Counted from the first letter of the stretch, positions 1 to 11,059 are shown. The stretch: DNA of 64,000 nt from Gari tellinella (GCA_922989275.2 OV277864.1:3286001-3350000), one strand, 5' to 3'. Translations and numbers: made by a program. The notes: a model not told the origin generated them from the sequence alone.

Positions 1-33
1 ATTCAGTACAGTTGCATCTGTCTGAAACGCCAC

Positions 34-291
34 TTAACCCTTCCACTCACAATGACGCTTAAAAGCACGTTTGCAAACAGTTTGGATCCTGATCTGACGC
101 CGCGTCACGCGGCGTCGGATCAGGATCCAAACTTTTTGACACTCGCTTTGAAATTTCCTCAGTCGTACTGCCTTATATTTAAGTTTGAAACGATATTGCA
201 GTCTTTTTGCAGACGACAATACTGAAACAGACGACACAATGGCGTTGAATGGGTAAATTCCTCACGATAAAATTGATCATGAAAGAGTTAA
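34..291 (+). mobile_element. TT-D element, complete but aged
   Basis: Both TTAA target copies are present (34-37 and 288-291). The left end reads CCCTTCCACTCACAATGACG. Hairpin I lies at about 80-132, with a GGATCC-type arm and a TCA loop. The right half carries the family's GCAGACGACAATACTGAA-type segment. An open frame over this stretch is Arg-rich only because the hairpin reads CGCCG/CGGCG. Confidence 0.85.
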
Positions 292-299
292 AATAGTGT

Positions 300-980
300 T
301 AACACATTCAGTCTGAGCAACGAGTATACTCGTCTTTTACTAACAGACAAGTCCGAATATGAAACTAGAATTAACCATTAAAAGTATCAGGGATGCATGA
401 GTTTAAAGTCGGTTTTAACCCTAATCACTGTCGTATATTGCAATAAAGAGCAGTTGTAAACCTCTTTGATAACAAACTGACATATTTCGAAGCTGCTACT
501 GTTATTCAAAATTAGAGATTGGTGAACACATTTAATGAACTGCAACGTTGGACAAACAGCGACATGAATACATACGCTACATATATTGCAAAATACATAC
601 ATGTACATGTTAATTAGCAATATACAGTACATATAAAAACTGATAACAAGAACCTACAAAGTATATACAAATCTGCACATTTTCAACATTTATTTCAGAG
701 ACATATAGATTTAGATCTACATGTATAGAGATAGTCGTGCTTCTCAAATTTATGTTCGCTTATTACAATTTGAGTGCATCCTTAACAATGGTCGCACATG
801 CAAAGTATTAATCAATCACAGAGTAATATGAGTATATGTGTTTTATGGTCCTTTTTAAAGTAATATTTTAAAGTGGTCCGGTTTACAGTACAATGCGATG
901 CATTCTATCGTGTATCAAGTTGAATATTGAGTACAGGACCAGACAAAAAAGCTTTAGTTCTTTACGTTGAATTTAACTTA
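300..980. other. No gene or element recognised
   Basis: AT-rich sequence with two TACATGTA 8-mers (598-605, 718-725). I see no terminal repeats or hairpin core. Confidence 0.5.
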
Positions 981-986
981 AGCATC

Positions 987-1219
987 TACAGTGGCGAATA
1001 CGTTATTATTTCACAATAAACGCGTATAGGCTTAACGTATTAACAGTTGGGAGGAAAATGTAACTCCATGTTACCCGGTGTCTGTTTAAGCTCCAAACTC
1101 TTTGCCATTCAGATTTAAAAAGGCAAGAATTGTCAAACAATTGACGTTTCTACGTTTTATTGCAATGCGTTTGAGTTTCTTTTGCGTTGTATCAGGAAAG
1201 AATAATGTTTTTCCAAGTA
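987..1219 (-). mobile_element. TA-A element, degenerate
   Basis: The left end TACAGTGGCGAATACGTTAT and the interior CAATAAACGCGTATAGGC match the reverse orientation of TA-A. The first arm of hairpin I is gone; TTACCCGGTGTCTG and GCTCCAAACT remain. The right end AATAATGTTTTTCCAAGTA is mutated. Confidence 0.7.
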
Positions 1220-1224
1220 AGTTA

Positions 1225-1980
1225 GTAAGTAGGTTCTTTTTTTAGCAATCGCTGCAAGAATCACACCGTCTGTTTTACTTTAACCTTAAGGTAATCCAAC
1301 ACTGAAAGTAGGGTAATTGTAATGTGAAAATGATATTATGAATGTAATTCCCGTGTCTTGTATGAAATATGAAGGCTTTTCGCCATCTCGTCTCGAAAAT
1401 ATTTGAAATATTGTATATGGCTATATAGAGGTACAGGTAGGAAAATATGCGAGAGTAAACAATTAAAAGACAAATATTCCTGAAAGATGATTTTTGCCAA
1501 TTCTTACCTACAATACTGATAGTGTTATGCCATGCATATGCCAGAAGACGTGAACATCACAAAATAAAAGTTATTGTCCCAATTGCATCATATGATGTGA
1601 AAAATTAAACAATCTGAACCATCCTCTTAAAAATATGCAATATTCTCCATACGATTTAATATAATATGTCTTTATAGGTTGTATGTTTGTACAAAAATGA
1701 AAACTTGGGCAAAGCAAACCACTTGCTTATTTTTTCATACAATACTTACGCAATCTAAATAAAAAATATGAAGACATTTGGCCACACCTAACTGGTAAAA
1801 ATTAATTTTGTCTTCGAAAAAGTGTTGGAGACCTTGGATACTTTATAAAGACTGAACAATAAATTTGGCTTATATCTAAATATGTTTGAAAGTTAATGTC
1901 AGGCGCATTTATAAACATCTAATCATTGATTTAGGAAAAGGTTTTGTTTAAAAAAGATATATATTTCAAAGAAAATTATA
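1225..1980. other. No gene or element recognised
   Basis: AT-rich, without inverted repeats or coding signal that I can support. Confidence 0.45.
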
Positions 1981-1982
1981 TT

Positions 1983-2072
1983 GAGGTCGGTCGGGATTCG
2001 AACCCGTGCGGGGAAGGCCATGCAAATTTACAAGACGAGATTTGCAACATTTCGGACTACGTTCGGCTAATT
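1983..2072 (-). repeat. tRNA-like relic (possible SINE head)
   Basis: Read on the minus strand this contains CGGGTTCGAATCCCG, a near-perfect tRNA T-arm/B-box, followed by CCGACCT where an acceptor 3' half would lie. About 60 bases upstream is TTAGCCGAACGTAG, which resembles an A-box of the Leu/Ser type. The 5' acceptor half cannot be paired, and the T-stem base pair is mismatched. It is therefore not a working tRNA gene. A tRNA-derived SINE head or tRNA pseudogene is the best reading. Confidence 0.35.
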
Positions 2073-2201
2073 TCTAACATTATCGTCCAGGTTTTATATG
2101 GGAGTGTTCGGTATATTCCGTTAAACACGAAAAATACCGAGATAATACGGAAAAAGGCGATATTCAGTCTTGGAAAACATTAAACAGATAGCTTCTTCAA
2201 C

Positions 2202-2298
2202 AGCTTTTCTGTTTTACTTTCACCTCGTTGTAAGCTTTCATTGTCTTTTACATGATAAATTAGCATTCTTTTTGTGGTCGTAATAGAGAGCTTTTACT
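2202..2298. mobile_element. TA-C right half
   Basis: Starts inside hairpin II (AGCTTTTCTGTTTTACTTTC) and runs to TGGTCGTAATAGAGAG followed by a mutated end. The left half is absent. Confidence 0.6.
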
Positions 2299-2309
2299 CC
2301 AATTAATCC

Positions 2310-2750
2310 ATCATCTACTTTATAGGAAGCACGAGATTGGATTGCTCCATACATGCTAAGACAACACAGGCTGCTCCAAGAAGAGTTTGCTGGATTATTT
2401 TTGCGATTATATGCACTAATGTTTTTGTAAATCTAATGGATGCATGTTTGTTCTTTTAAATAGCGACTCAGCTAGGCTATAACATATATTAGAGAAGACA
2501 ACATTTTGAAGAAAACGGTTGTGTGAGAAATGTTGATGTCTGGTAATTGGTTTGTCAGCACTTTTCAGTTGACTGCATAGCGCTTAGCATATAAATATCC
2601 ATATCGTTTTGGAAATCTCTTATCTCCAAAGCTCCTCCGCATTTGCTCTTTTCCTTAAGAGCTCGACATACGTAAGAGTCTAATTCCCTTAATACCGGCC
2701 GTCATTAATCATATGTTATTTCATAGATTTAGCAAGATTTCTCTAGATTT
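2310..2750. other. No gene or element recognised
   Basis: Unremarkable AT-rich sequence. Confidence 0.4.
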
Positions 2751-2755
2751 AAATG

Positions 2756-2925
2756 CAGTGGATAAAACGTTATTCTCTCCAGTTCAAACGACACTAAACG
2801 GAAACGTTTTACTAACCAAACATAGAAAATGATAGCTGTTTGGACCCAACATGCTAAAGGACAAAGCAACTATGAACATTACACCGTTTTTAGCCTGATC
2901 AGACGCCTGGTCTTAAAACAAAATA
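2756..2925 (+). mobile_element. TA-A remnant
   Basis: CAGTGGATAAAACGTTATTC begins the copy. A decayed left hairpin arm, TAGCCTGATCAGACGCC, follows near 2893. The right half is missing. Confidence 0.55.
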
Positions 2926-3011
2926 AATCATATGTTTAATAGAACATCGATTTACAATATATTGTAATGACTTTCACCATGCGTATCGGTACATTAACAC
3001 TTATATATGAG

Positions 3012-3200
3012 ATTCTGTTACTGCCTTACCCCGAGTTCATTAGCGTTTGCTATGTGTTATCATTCTGACCAGACCCTTTGTTATACGGTGTCCTTTCAGG
3101 ATCAAAACTGTTTGACCCCATATATTGAACATTTCTTCCGTCTAACTGCAAACAATATATTAGAAGAAGCAATTTATGCAATAATGTTTAAACAGAATAT
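3012..3200 (+). mobile_element. TT-D2 remnant
   Basis: GCCTTACCCCGAGTTCATTA matches the D2 left flank. It is followed by TCTGACCAGAC and AGGATCAAAACTGTTTGACC, the relics of hairpin I. The terminal TTAA copies are not recognisable. Confidence 0.55.
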
Positions 3201-3249
3201 GTCCTGCCAATAAAGGGATTGACACGTGTATGTTAAATCAGGTAATAAA

Positions 3250-3420
3250 GTTTTATCATGCATTCTGAACACATGATGTCTATGCCCCAAGTTCTCAAGA
3301 GTTTCAAGTAGAGTCTGATATTGTTTTTAAGCATTTGATCAGTCGGATTTGAGCAAAAGCTCGAATCTGACCAATCACATAATTGAGAACTACCTCAGAC
3401 TTAACGCTTTATAATATTTG
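3250..3420. mobile_element. FB-H fold-back copy
   Basis: Imperfect palindrome centred near 3357: AGCATTTGATCAGTCGG and GAGCAAAAGCTCG, with GTTCTCAAG/TTGAGAACT flanks. It ends in GCTTTATAAT, as in the copies at 10496 and 47600. Confidence 0.6.
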
Positions 3421-3424
3421 CCCT

Positions 3425-3975
3425 AGTTTTTGGAAAACTATCTTCCGATTTTCATTTGCCCCTTGTGCTCGATGTATCTGAAACTAACACTATTTTTTTT
3501 ACAAAAAACAAGTTATTCGTTTCCCAAGTTTACATGAATATATTTTGGTCACTATTGTCAACTAATTGAATTTCAATTTGTAATTAACCTATATAATATG
3601 TATTAGTACTACTAGTTAGAACAATTTGGCTACTAGTTATATAGTTTACCAATATAATATGTGCATGTATTACTACATGTAGTACTAGTTAAAATACCAT
3701 GGCATATAAACAGATTCACTAGTGGCTCACTTGATATGTACATGTAACATCTAGCTAGACGAAAGTAAAAACCAGAAATATAATTCTAGTTCATATTTAT
3801 CATACGTATCTTCAGTCAATCTATGAAGTACCAATTTTAACATGAGAGTTTTGTTAATTACATTCAAAGTCGCAACAAAGCCTTCTTCAAACGTGTTTTA
3901 GTCAGGGCCAGCTGTTTATGTTATTCTAGTCACTTTTTCTGTTTGTTAACTCATTCAATTCAATTTACGGAGAAT
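3425..3975. other. No gene; two TACATGTA motifs
   Basis: AT-rich stretch with TACATGTA at 3674-3681 and 3739-3746. No terminal repeats were found. Confidence 0.4.
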
Positions 3976-3977
3976 TG

Positions 3978-4362
3978 TTAACGCCTTCACTGTCATAACA
4001 TCATCAACAGCTTTAACCCTTGTCTTGTGGGTATTTATAATCCCTTTGAACTCTTCTAGTACAGGTATGTGAACCAGTCTACTGTTACATTTTTGGTATG
4101 ACATTTAGGAGCCGTCTGTTCAGGGTATACACTGTTTACATAATTATGTAATCAATAAGTTCTACGGAGGGATGTAGGGTTGAAAGGGTAAACAATTGTC
4201 ATCAGTTTTTAATTTTCAAATTTAAATTTCATCTGAAGAAATGTAAAACTAAGTGCCAAACAGTTTTGATCCTGATCAGACACCGCATAACGCGACGTTT
4301 GATCAAGATCTAAATGTTTGCAAATAAGCATTGTATTTGGAATAAGTAAGTGAAAGGGTTAA
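3978..4362 (-). mobile_element. TT-D2 element split by an inserted TTAA element
   Basis: The left end TTAACGCCTTCACTGTCATA and the right end AAGTGAAAGGGTTAA (TTAA 4359-4362) frame a decayed hairpin I at about 4258-4324. The left half is interrupted at 4013 by a second TTAA element. Removing that insert restores continuity with the D2 copy at 52303. Confidence 0.6.
4013..4191. mobile_element. TTAA element nested in TT-D2 (TT-G-like)
   Basis: Begins TTAACCCTTGTCTTGTGGG and ends TTGAAAGGGTAA, with the second TTAA decayed to GTAA. The interior GAGCCGTCTGTTCAGGG and TACACTGTTTAC resembles the right arm of the G-type hairpin. Confidence 0.5.
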
Positions 4363-4553
4363 CATTTGTTGTGTGTATTTCAGTTTGGAGGTCAAAATCG
4401 TGCTGAAATAATTGGTTACATAACGCCTTATGTTCGTGGCTGCGAGATAAGTGCAAAGCATTTCAAATAAAAACACTTGGGTCTATGAGCACACTGATTA
4501 ACTTACAAGGTTCGTATTTCCTAGCAAAAGTGTTCTTACCAGTTTGCAATTGC

Positions 4554-4618
4554 AAACAGGTTTGAGCCTGATCAGTCGCCGAGCAAGTCGGCGTCTGATC
4601 AAGCTCCAAACAGTTTGC
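4554..4618. repeat. Hairpin I cassette without recognisable ends
   Basis: GCAAACAGGTTTGAGCCTG and its near reverse complement flank a GAGCAAGTC centre. I cannot find TA- or TTAA-type ends around it. Confidence 0.55.
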
Positions 4619-4739
4619 CTGTTGGATTCAAATAAATAGTCAATGCTTCCAAACACTGGACATTTTCTAAATGCTATAACATGGCGATTGCGCCTGCTTG
4701 CTTTCAAATGAGATATAATAACATATTTGCCCATTGGAT

Positions 4740-5445
4740 ACCCTCTGAACTGATTGTTTATTCGCTCTATGTGTGTTGGTTTAGTTCTACGTCTTTGTAC
4801 AGTAAATGCATGCTTGTACTTCCGCTGAATCGATCCTTTTGATAAGGGTTACAGTTATGCAAGATGGAAATTAAATAGAAAACTCCAAAATGGCATGCCA
4901 TAAACAATTTAAACAGCCCCTATAGTATATGTATTACCTTCTATTCAAGGTCTAGAACGTTATTTGTTGTATAGAATATACATGTAACATGAGTTGTTGT
5001 TGATGTCCGTATATCGTAACAAGAAAAGGGTTAACTCGATAATTTCAGAATCGTACGTGTCATTTTCGAGCAGGTTTGTAGGCTTATTTTATAATTTAAA
5101 AACATGCGTCATTATCTGCAAGGTTAAAGCCTCTATCCTATCATCAAGAATGTCATTTAATACAGATACACTCCTACAAAACTAAGTGTGTTAAGGCCAC
5201 GGGGAAAATGTGATTCTTATCTTACAGCCTTCAAGGATTTCTGCTTATCAATTTGTAAGAACCCAGAATATGCATATTATTCGAAATATTCTGCAGTACA
5301 ATCCTTTTACATTAGCGAAGATATCGTTCCTTTCCAATTATGTTTTACGCGTTTGTGCTACAAATTGTTTCGGAGGAATACACAGAATACATACACCAGA
5401 GTAACTGTTGTCCGATCCGACTCATATATAGTTTGTTATTTAAGC
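4740..5445. other. No gene or element recognised
   Basis: Contains open frames of 60-86 codons in overlapping frames with no homology that I recognise, plus one TACATGTA (4979-4986). Confidence 0.4.
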
Positions 5446-5449
5446 TGAA

Positions 5450-5561
5450 ACTAAACGTTGACAGATATGTTTCACTTTCAACTTGATTGCAGCTGACAAC
5501 TGTCGTGAATACTTTCGAATTGTATTCTTTCTAGTGGCCGTAATGGAGAGGTTCTACTGTA
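5450..5561. mobile_element. TA-C right half, degenerate
   Basis: CTAGTGGCCGTAATGGAGAG and TTCTACTGTA form the right terminal repeat. A decayed hairpin II right arm is upstream. Confidence 0.6.
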
Positions 5562-5705
5562 TTTTATTAATTCCGTGCAACACCTATTAATATTAAAATT
5601 TCATAGCTTTGTATATGCTGTGGAATGGAATAAATTCCATGGGAGTTCTTGAAATGAAATTACACAAGCTTAATGCATTTCGTATGGGATTGCACTGCGT
5701 TTTAA

Positions 5706-5955
5706 TACAGTGGAGAATGTGTTATTCTTTCCCAATAAACGCGTTTACGCTAAAACTATTATTTCCAGTGCAAACAGTTTGGAGCCAGATCAGACGCCGG
5801 GTAACCCGGCGTCTGATCAGGCTCCAAACTGTTTGCCACCAAGATAAACATGAAATATCAGAACTGTCCAAAAGTTGTTCTTTTCTACGTTTTTTTGCTT
5901 TCCGTTTGCGTACGTTTGCGTTTAAACGGGAAAGAATAACAGATTCTCCACTGTA
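5706..5955 (-). mobile_element. TA-A, young 250-bp subfamily
   Basis: Exactly 250 bp including both TA copies (5706-5707, 5954-5955). The ends are TACAGTGGAGAATGTGTTAT and AATAACAGATTCTCCACTGT. Hairpin I at about 5771-5836 is nearly perfect, with GGGTAACCC at the centre. An Arg-rich open frame runs across it on both strands, but this follows from the palindrome. Confidence 0.93.
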
Positions 5956-6267
5956 TCTTCGGCATGATCCTGTATCATTTTCCATGAACTTGACATTCTC
6001 ACTGCTGCTCCACTACACCGACTCAGGATGTAAACAGAATGAAGGACAGCTTGTCTAAAATTAAAAAGCGTATGTCAAACAAATGTAAAACTATATTCGT
6101 TGCATGGTGAAGGCGTGGGGATATTTCATCCGACGTTTGGTTTTAAATAAACAATGTTGACGTTCTTGGAAAACCGGGCAAAAATCAGCCAACGTTATTA
6201 TCAAACCCGTTGATATGTGATATTGTAAATACAGTTCATAAATCAGTCTTATTACGATTTTACAATT

Positions 6268-6441
6268 GAATAGGTATTATTTGTCCCCGCTCAAACGAAA
6301 TTAAACACACCCGCAAAGCAATAAAGCATAAAAGAAATGTTTTTATTTAATATTGACACTTTTGATCCAGGCTCCAAACTGTTTGCAATGGACTTAAACA
6401 TTTTATTGGAATGAAGTAACTTCTCTATTGTACATATTTTG
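6268..6441 (+). mobile_element. TA-A remnant
   Basis: CCCCGCTCAAACGAAATTAA matches the left interior and AGGCTCCAAACTGTTTGCAA is the right hairpin arm. The end CTTCTCTATTGTA is a decayed terminus. Confidence 0.6.
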
Positions 6442-6827
6442 TCTCGCCGCAGAACCTGAACTATGAAATACCAGGTCATTAGGTGAACTCTGTAATAAAT
6501 GATTTTCAGTTTATTTGTATTGGTGCAAGCGACTCGTGTGTACGTGTTTGTCCGCGTGTGCACGGTGTGTGCGTATACATAAACTGTACAAATGTAGTAG
6601 AAAATGACAGTTTATCAAAATGCTATTTGATCACAGGTAAACATGTTTCTCATTCGTGTAACTGGCTCCTCGAAATCAAATATGATGTCAAAGGTGTTAC
6701 AATCAAACTTAACAGTTAACACATGTTTCTACGTAAGCTAATGACACTATTAGGAGAAAACTTATCATTTAAACAGCATTATATTGAAGTATTGTCTGCT
6801 CTATCGTTTACGTTGGCAAAGTATTGG

Positions 6828-7063
6828 TTCGGTGGAGAAGACGTTATTCTTCCAGTTTAAACGCAAACGAAACACAAATGCAATACCCTAACGTTTTGAA
6901 AGTTTTGAAAACTCATTTTGGACTGAGTTATAAACCGTTTGGAGCCTGATCAGACGCCGAGTTACCCGGCGTCTAATCTGGCTCAAAACTGTTTGCAGTG
7001 GAAATAATGCTTAATTAAGCTTAAACGCGATTATTGGAAAAGAACAGCGTCTTCTCAACTGTA
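6828..7063 (+). mobile_element. TA-A element
   Basis: Left end CGGTGGAGAAGACGTTATTC and right end CGTCTTCTCAACTGTA. The hairpin GTTTGGAGCCTGATCAGACG has a near-matching right arm at about 6940-6996. Confidence 0.8.
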
Positions 7064-7070
7064 CACGTAC

Positions 7071-7301
7071 TACAGCGGAGAAAACATTATTTTTCACTTG
7101 TGAACGACGTTAAACGTAAATGCAATAAAGTAAACTGTAGAAAGGAAAGCTTTTATAACTTGCAAACAGTTTAGAGCATGACCAGACGTCCGGCTACATG
7201 TAACCGGCGTCTGAACATGCTCCAAATTGTTTGCTATGGTCAAAATCAAATTCAACACAAACACGTTTAAAGTGAGAAAGGAAAACGCTTTCAGCACTAT
7301 A
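7071..7301 (+). mobile_element. TA-A element with TACATGTA at the hairpin tip
   Basis: Starts TACAGCGGAGAAAACATTAT and ends near GCTTTCAGCACTATA. The hairpin I centre, normally GGGTAACCC, reads GGCTACATGTAACC (7193-7206), which is six bases longer. Confidence 0.75.
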
Positions 7302-7442
7302 ATTATATCAACATTTGGAATTGGGTTGTGTCTACGCAAATGCTTGTTGTCTTGCGACTCTTGTGATACATGTAAAAGCATGAGTGAGAAAACGTTGTAA
7401 ATTATCAGTTTATTCAATTTTACAGGGAATAGACGTTCTAGC

Positions 7443-7545
7443 AATATAGACGTGTTTATGCTAAAACAGTTATTTTCACTACAAACGGTTTAGATCCTGA
7501 TCAGAAACCGATTATTTGTTGTCTAAACAGGATAAAAGATTTTGC
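7443..7545 (-). mobile_element. TA-A remnant
   Basis: GTGTTTATGCTAAAACAG and the half-hairpin GGTTTAGATCCTGATCAGA are recognisable. Both ends are lost. Confidence 0.5.
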
Positions 7546-7932
7546 CTTTCAGAGTTCGATTAACCCTCTATGATATATCAAGAACCTGTTATTTTGTATA
7601 ATGCTTTGCATTGTGTACATTGTAAGTATTAACTTTTAAGTGATGAGTATACTTGTCCTTTACAAAGAATTTACCTGTTAAGGATTCACTTTTCCTATGC
7701 AAACTGTATAGACAAGATCACTCTAATCAATGTCTGTCCTTTTCTGCCCCTGAATTTGCAATAAACTCTGAGGCAAATCGATATGGTCAAAAATGGAATA
7801 CATATATACTATTTTGAAACTGGAACTGTCTTTTGTTACATGTACAGTGGTGCATGTAGTATCAGGGCTGAATATGTTAAATGGATAATAATAAGTACAT
7901 TCACGCTGTATCTGAAGAGCCGTGGCTTTACA

Positions 7933-8141
7933 TACAGTAAAACCTCTCTTTAACGACCACTACATTGTGCTAATTATTAGGTGTTGACGACAGGTGACTG
8001 CTAAAAGCAAAGTGACAGTATAACAGAAAGCTCATTGAGGAGCTTTCTGTTCTACTGTCACTTTGCTTTAAGCTGTCATCTGTCCTTTATACAATCAATT
8101 AGCTTTCGTTTGAGTGGTCGTAATAGAGAGGTTTTACTGTA
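7933..8141. mobile_element. TA-C element, intact
   Basis: 209 bp with TA at 7933-7934 and 8140-8141 and matching ends ACAGTAAAACCTCTCTTTAA / GTAATAGAGAGGTTTTACTG. The core is hairpin II, with tip CAGAAAGCTCATTGAGGAGC. The core arms are nearly perfect complements. Confidence 0.9.
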
Positions 8142-8149
8142 CTATAAGT

Positions 8150-8590
8150 ATAACTAGTGTATAGCAATGATTAATGTACCCTGGATCTGACGCGGTGGAA
8201 CTAACAGTGTTGCCTCACAATAACATGGCACAGAAAAATGTCTGGTTTTCCCATTAGATCAAGATTTATGGCGGTTTCTGTCAGCGTAAGAATTGCATTA
8301 GGTGTTAATTCTCACTGTCATAACACATAATTCTTTCAGCCTAGATAACATGGTTATAAGTATTTTTACATATATGCTACATATACTTCAACTGAACTTG
8401 ATAATACGCAATAGTTCTATCCTTGAATTAAATAGTGCACTTCGAAAAAAATTCGTAGGAATTGATAAATTAAGTCAAAGGCTAGCACTAAACATCGAAC
8501 AGTGCACTGCATGACAGAAGTAGTAGTGAAATAAAATAATATAATTATTATACTAGTTGTCCTTACTTCTCAACACAAGTAGTTTATTTC
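8150..8590. other. No gene or element recognised
   Basis: AT-rich. A 70-codon frame at 8302-8514 has no support. Confidence 0.4.
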
Positions 8591-8596
8591 ACTGTG

Positions 8597-8781
8597 TAGG
8601 GCTCCAGATAAAAGAGCCTAAACCACTTATGTTCAATGTGTTCGTCATCCTCCAAACCATATGCTGTGACTACTCGTTAGAATTGATAGAAAAGCGACGA
8701 TTCTAGAGAGTAGTCACAACAAAGGGTTCGGTGGATGCAAAGGAATTTTAATTTTTGAAAACCTCACCTTATCTGGAGTAC
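8597..8781. mobile_element. J-type inverted-repeat element
   Basis: The outer ends GGGCTCCAGATAA and TTATCTGGAGTAC are inverted. An inner inverted repeat at 8648-8736 (CATCCTCCAAACC, TGTGACTACTC / GAGTAGTCACA, CGGTGGATG) forms the core. A second element with the same ends lies at 57927. No clear target duplication was seen. Confidence 0.6.
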
Positions 8782-8892
8782 AATATCAGTTACATGTACA
8801 CTGTACAGTTATATACATGTATAATTATATAACATTCACTATGCAGAAACAGTTCTAACTACAAACATTAGCTTATTGTAGAGCTGAATATT

Positions 8893-8962
8893 ACAGAATG
8901 CTCCTATAGAAGCTTTCTGCTTACTTTAGTTGTTACATTATGTAATCATCTGTCTTTAGACA
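8893..8962. mobile_element. TA-C hairpin II relic
   Basis: CAGAATGCTCCTATAGAAGC followed by TTTCTGCTTACTTTAG and ATCATCTGTCTTT is a decayed copy of the TA-C core. Confidence 0.4.
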
Positions 8963-9021
8963 CACCCGTCTTTACACAATGGAGATCAGCTGAACACAGT
9001 TTTGGCAGTTCTTCAGTCTAG

Positions 9022-9272
9022 TACAGTGGAGAATACGTTATTCTTTCCGAATAAACGCGTTTACGCTAAAACTATTATTCATATTGCAAACATTTTGGAG
9101 CCAGATCAGACGCCGGGTGGCCCGGCGTCTGATCAGGCTCCAAATTGTTTGCCACCAAGATAAATATAAATTATCAGAATTGTCCAAACGTTGTACATTT
9201 CTACGTTTAAGAGCTTTGCGTTTGCGTTTCGTTTGCGTTAAGAAGGGAAAGAATAACGTAGTCTCCACTGTA
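9022..9272 (-). mobile_element. TA-A element, intact
   Basis: 251 bp with TA at 9022-9023 and 9271-9272. The hairpin centre is GGGTGGCCC instead of GGGTAACCC. The right interior has TTTGCGTTTCGTTTGCGTTA. Confidence 0.9.
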
Positions 9273-9279
9273 CGGGCGT

Positions 9280-9900
9280 ACATCGTGACCTTGGCACACG
9301 TTACTGCACGGCACCTTTAGCACGGACTAGATCTACGTGAATTAGCACGGCTGTCTTGGTGCTAATGACACTGTGTCTACCTCTCACGTTCAATTCCATT
9401 TGTCTCTGTCAGTTCAATCCTCAGATGTAAATTGGCAATCTTGGAATTCACTTTCGGATATCAATTTCAACGAAACATTTCGCCGAATATTAACTAAGTT
9501 TGAACGCTCCGAACCACGTGGATAACATATGTAAAGACTTGTTCCTAACAGCTTGTTTCTTGGATCAGAAACCAGAGAAATAGGGAATGTTTCTACTCGA
9601 GGGTCTAATTACCCATACAGAAATATTATCTAGAGACCAGTTCATACATGCACATTGTTCCAAAATGTAATCAAGTACGTGCAGTATTCAGAAGTGCACA
9701 TTGTGCCGTTTTGGACCCTTAGCATACCATTAAACATGCTAGTATTTACTAATTGCAAAATAATATCTGCAAACAGTTGCAAATTTAATTTTGTTCTCAA
9801 TTTAAATTGTAAGCGAATGGATCGTTTTGCAGACATTCGCGACGCGACTCTCATTAATTACTCTGAAATGGGGCGACTGTACTTGATTGAAGCCTTAATT
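9280..9900. other. No gene or element recognised
   Basis: Overlapping frames of 70-90 codons occur on both strands at 9642-9924. I found no motif to support either. Confidence 0.4.
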
Positions 9901-9907
9901 AATTACA

Positions 9908-10087
9908 CTATAACCTATTTCTAGTTTTGAAGTAGGTTACCACTTCAAACATTAAGCTACCATCTGCCAAGATATAGAATCTAGATCTCACAGTGAATAT
10001 TCATAATTGAATGAAATTGAAGTATTATGGTCAGTGGAGGACTGAGGAATATGTGTAAAATAGCGCATATATGAACGAAGGGGTAAC
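9908..10087. mobile_element. TT-F remnant
   Basis: CTATTTCTAGTTTTGAAG, AAGCTACCATCTGCCAAGAT and ATTCATAATTGAATGAAATT match the flanks of the copy at 20909. The hairpin tip and the TTAA ends are lost. Confidence 0.5.
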
Positions 10088-10202
10088 TGCATACCAGTAG
10101 AGTAATGCTCGACATGTTGTGCATTAACGTACCAAAGGGAACGTGCATGAACCATAGAAAGATAATATATCTTATGGATGCTCTGATCTTTTGCTTTCAA
10201 GC

Positions 10203-10404
10203 TTAACTGTTTCGTGATACATGTATGTCTACCCCTTCATCGTTTCATTGTCGTCTGCGTCAATTTTGGTTGTCTACAATGTCGTTTCAAAGTTAAGAAA
10301 GAAAGTTCAGAAAGAAGAAAGTACGCCGCGTGACGCGGCGTCTGACCAGGATTCTAACTATTTTCAAACGCGCATTCAAGCGTCATTGAGAGTGAAAGGG
10401 TTAA
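10203..10404 (-). mobile_element. TT-D element, left hairpin arm lost
   Basis: TTAA at 10203-10206 and 10401-10404; the right end is GTCATTGAGAGTGAAAGGG. Only the tip and right arm of hairpin I remain (ACGCCGCGTGACGCGGCGTC). A TACATGTA sits at 10218-10225 in the left end. Confidence 0.75.
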
Positions 10405-10495
10405 TATACTGCAAATACAGTTTCAAAACAGTAATCACTACAGGGTCAAAACACTGTTGTTTCCATCAAACGTGTTATTTTCCAAAGACCGGGGT

Positions 10496-10636
10496 CTAAG
10501 GTTATAAAGCTTTTGGGTTTAGACTCAGTTCATTCTAAAGCATTTGATTGGTCAGATTTGAGCCTAGGCTCAAATCTGACCAATCAAATGCTTGAGAACA
10601 ACTTCAGACTCAACTGAAAAGCTTTATAACCTTGGA
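10496..10636. mobile_element. FB-H fold-back, best copy
   Basis: The inverted ends AAGGTTATAAAGCTTTT and AAAAGCTTTATAACCTT surround a perfect inner palindrome at 10541-10592. That palindrome reads GCATTTGATTGGTCAGATT and TGAGCCTAGGCTCA at the centre. The target duplication is unclear. Confidence 0.75.
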
Positions 10637-10797
10637 ACGGGATGTCCACTGCATATAGCTTGGAACTGGATATGACACCGAGCAACCCAGTAAGGGTTTT
10701 TGAAAACTATTTCTACGTTATATTGATATGGGTTTGGTTTTGATTGTGAGGTTGTGGAACAGGGTTTATATTTTATGTACACTGTTCGTCTTTATAG

Positions 10798-10933
10798 GTG
10801 AATATAGGAGATAAGTGTGAGGTTGGGCGCCCCTAAACCCAGGTTTAACCCCCCAGTGGTTGTTAATGATTAATTAATTTATAGTTAATTATTGATTGCT
10901 ACTGACCGTACCAAGGCGGGCTCCTATATTCAC
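10798..10933. mobile_element. Small element with 13-bp inverted ends
   Basis: GTGAATATAGGAG (10798-10810) is matched by CTCCTATATTCAC (10921-10933). The interior has GGGCGCCCCTAAACCCAGG and ACCAAGGCGGG. It resembles a repeat type I have seen in other invertebrate sequence, but I cannot name it. Confidence 0.5.
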
Positions 10934-10989
10934 TTTGCTTTATGTTTGTCTTGCGTGTTGTTTTCTATTTAGTGTGTAGATGAAGGAAT

Positions 10990-11050
10990 GGTATTGTGTG
11001 TTTGTGTGTGTGTTTGTTGTGGTATGACTGTGTGTGTGTGTTCTGCTTTA
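10990..11050. repeat. Imperfect GT-rich microsatellite
   Basis: Runs of TGTGTGTTTGTGTGTG and TGTGTGTGTGTG with interruptions. Confidence 0.8.
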
Positions 11051-11059
11051 GAGGTGGGT

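Noticed and set aside
5609..6058. Arg-rich reading frames (QIRRRVTRRLIRLQTVC and similar) repeated at 5609, 9084, 15122, 29539, 34466, 39895, 41344 and 59485
   Set aside because: They are the same TA-A sequence read across its palindrome, open on both strands in several copies. Their similarity reflects recent copying, not protein conservation. Ribosome profiling or proteomics would be needed to revive the idea.
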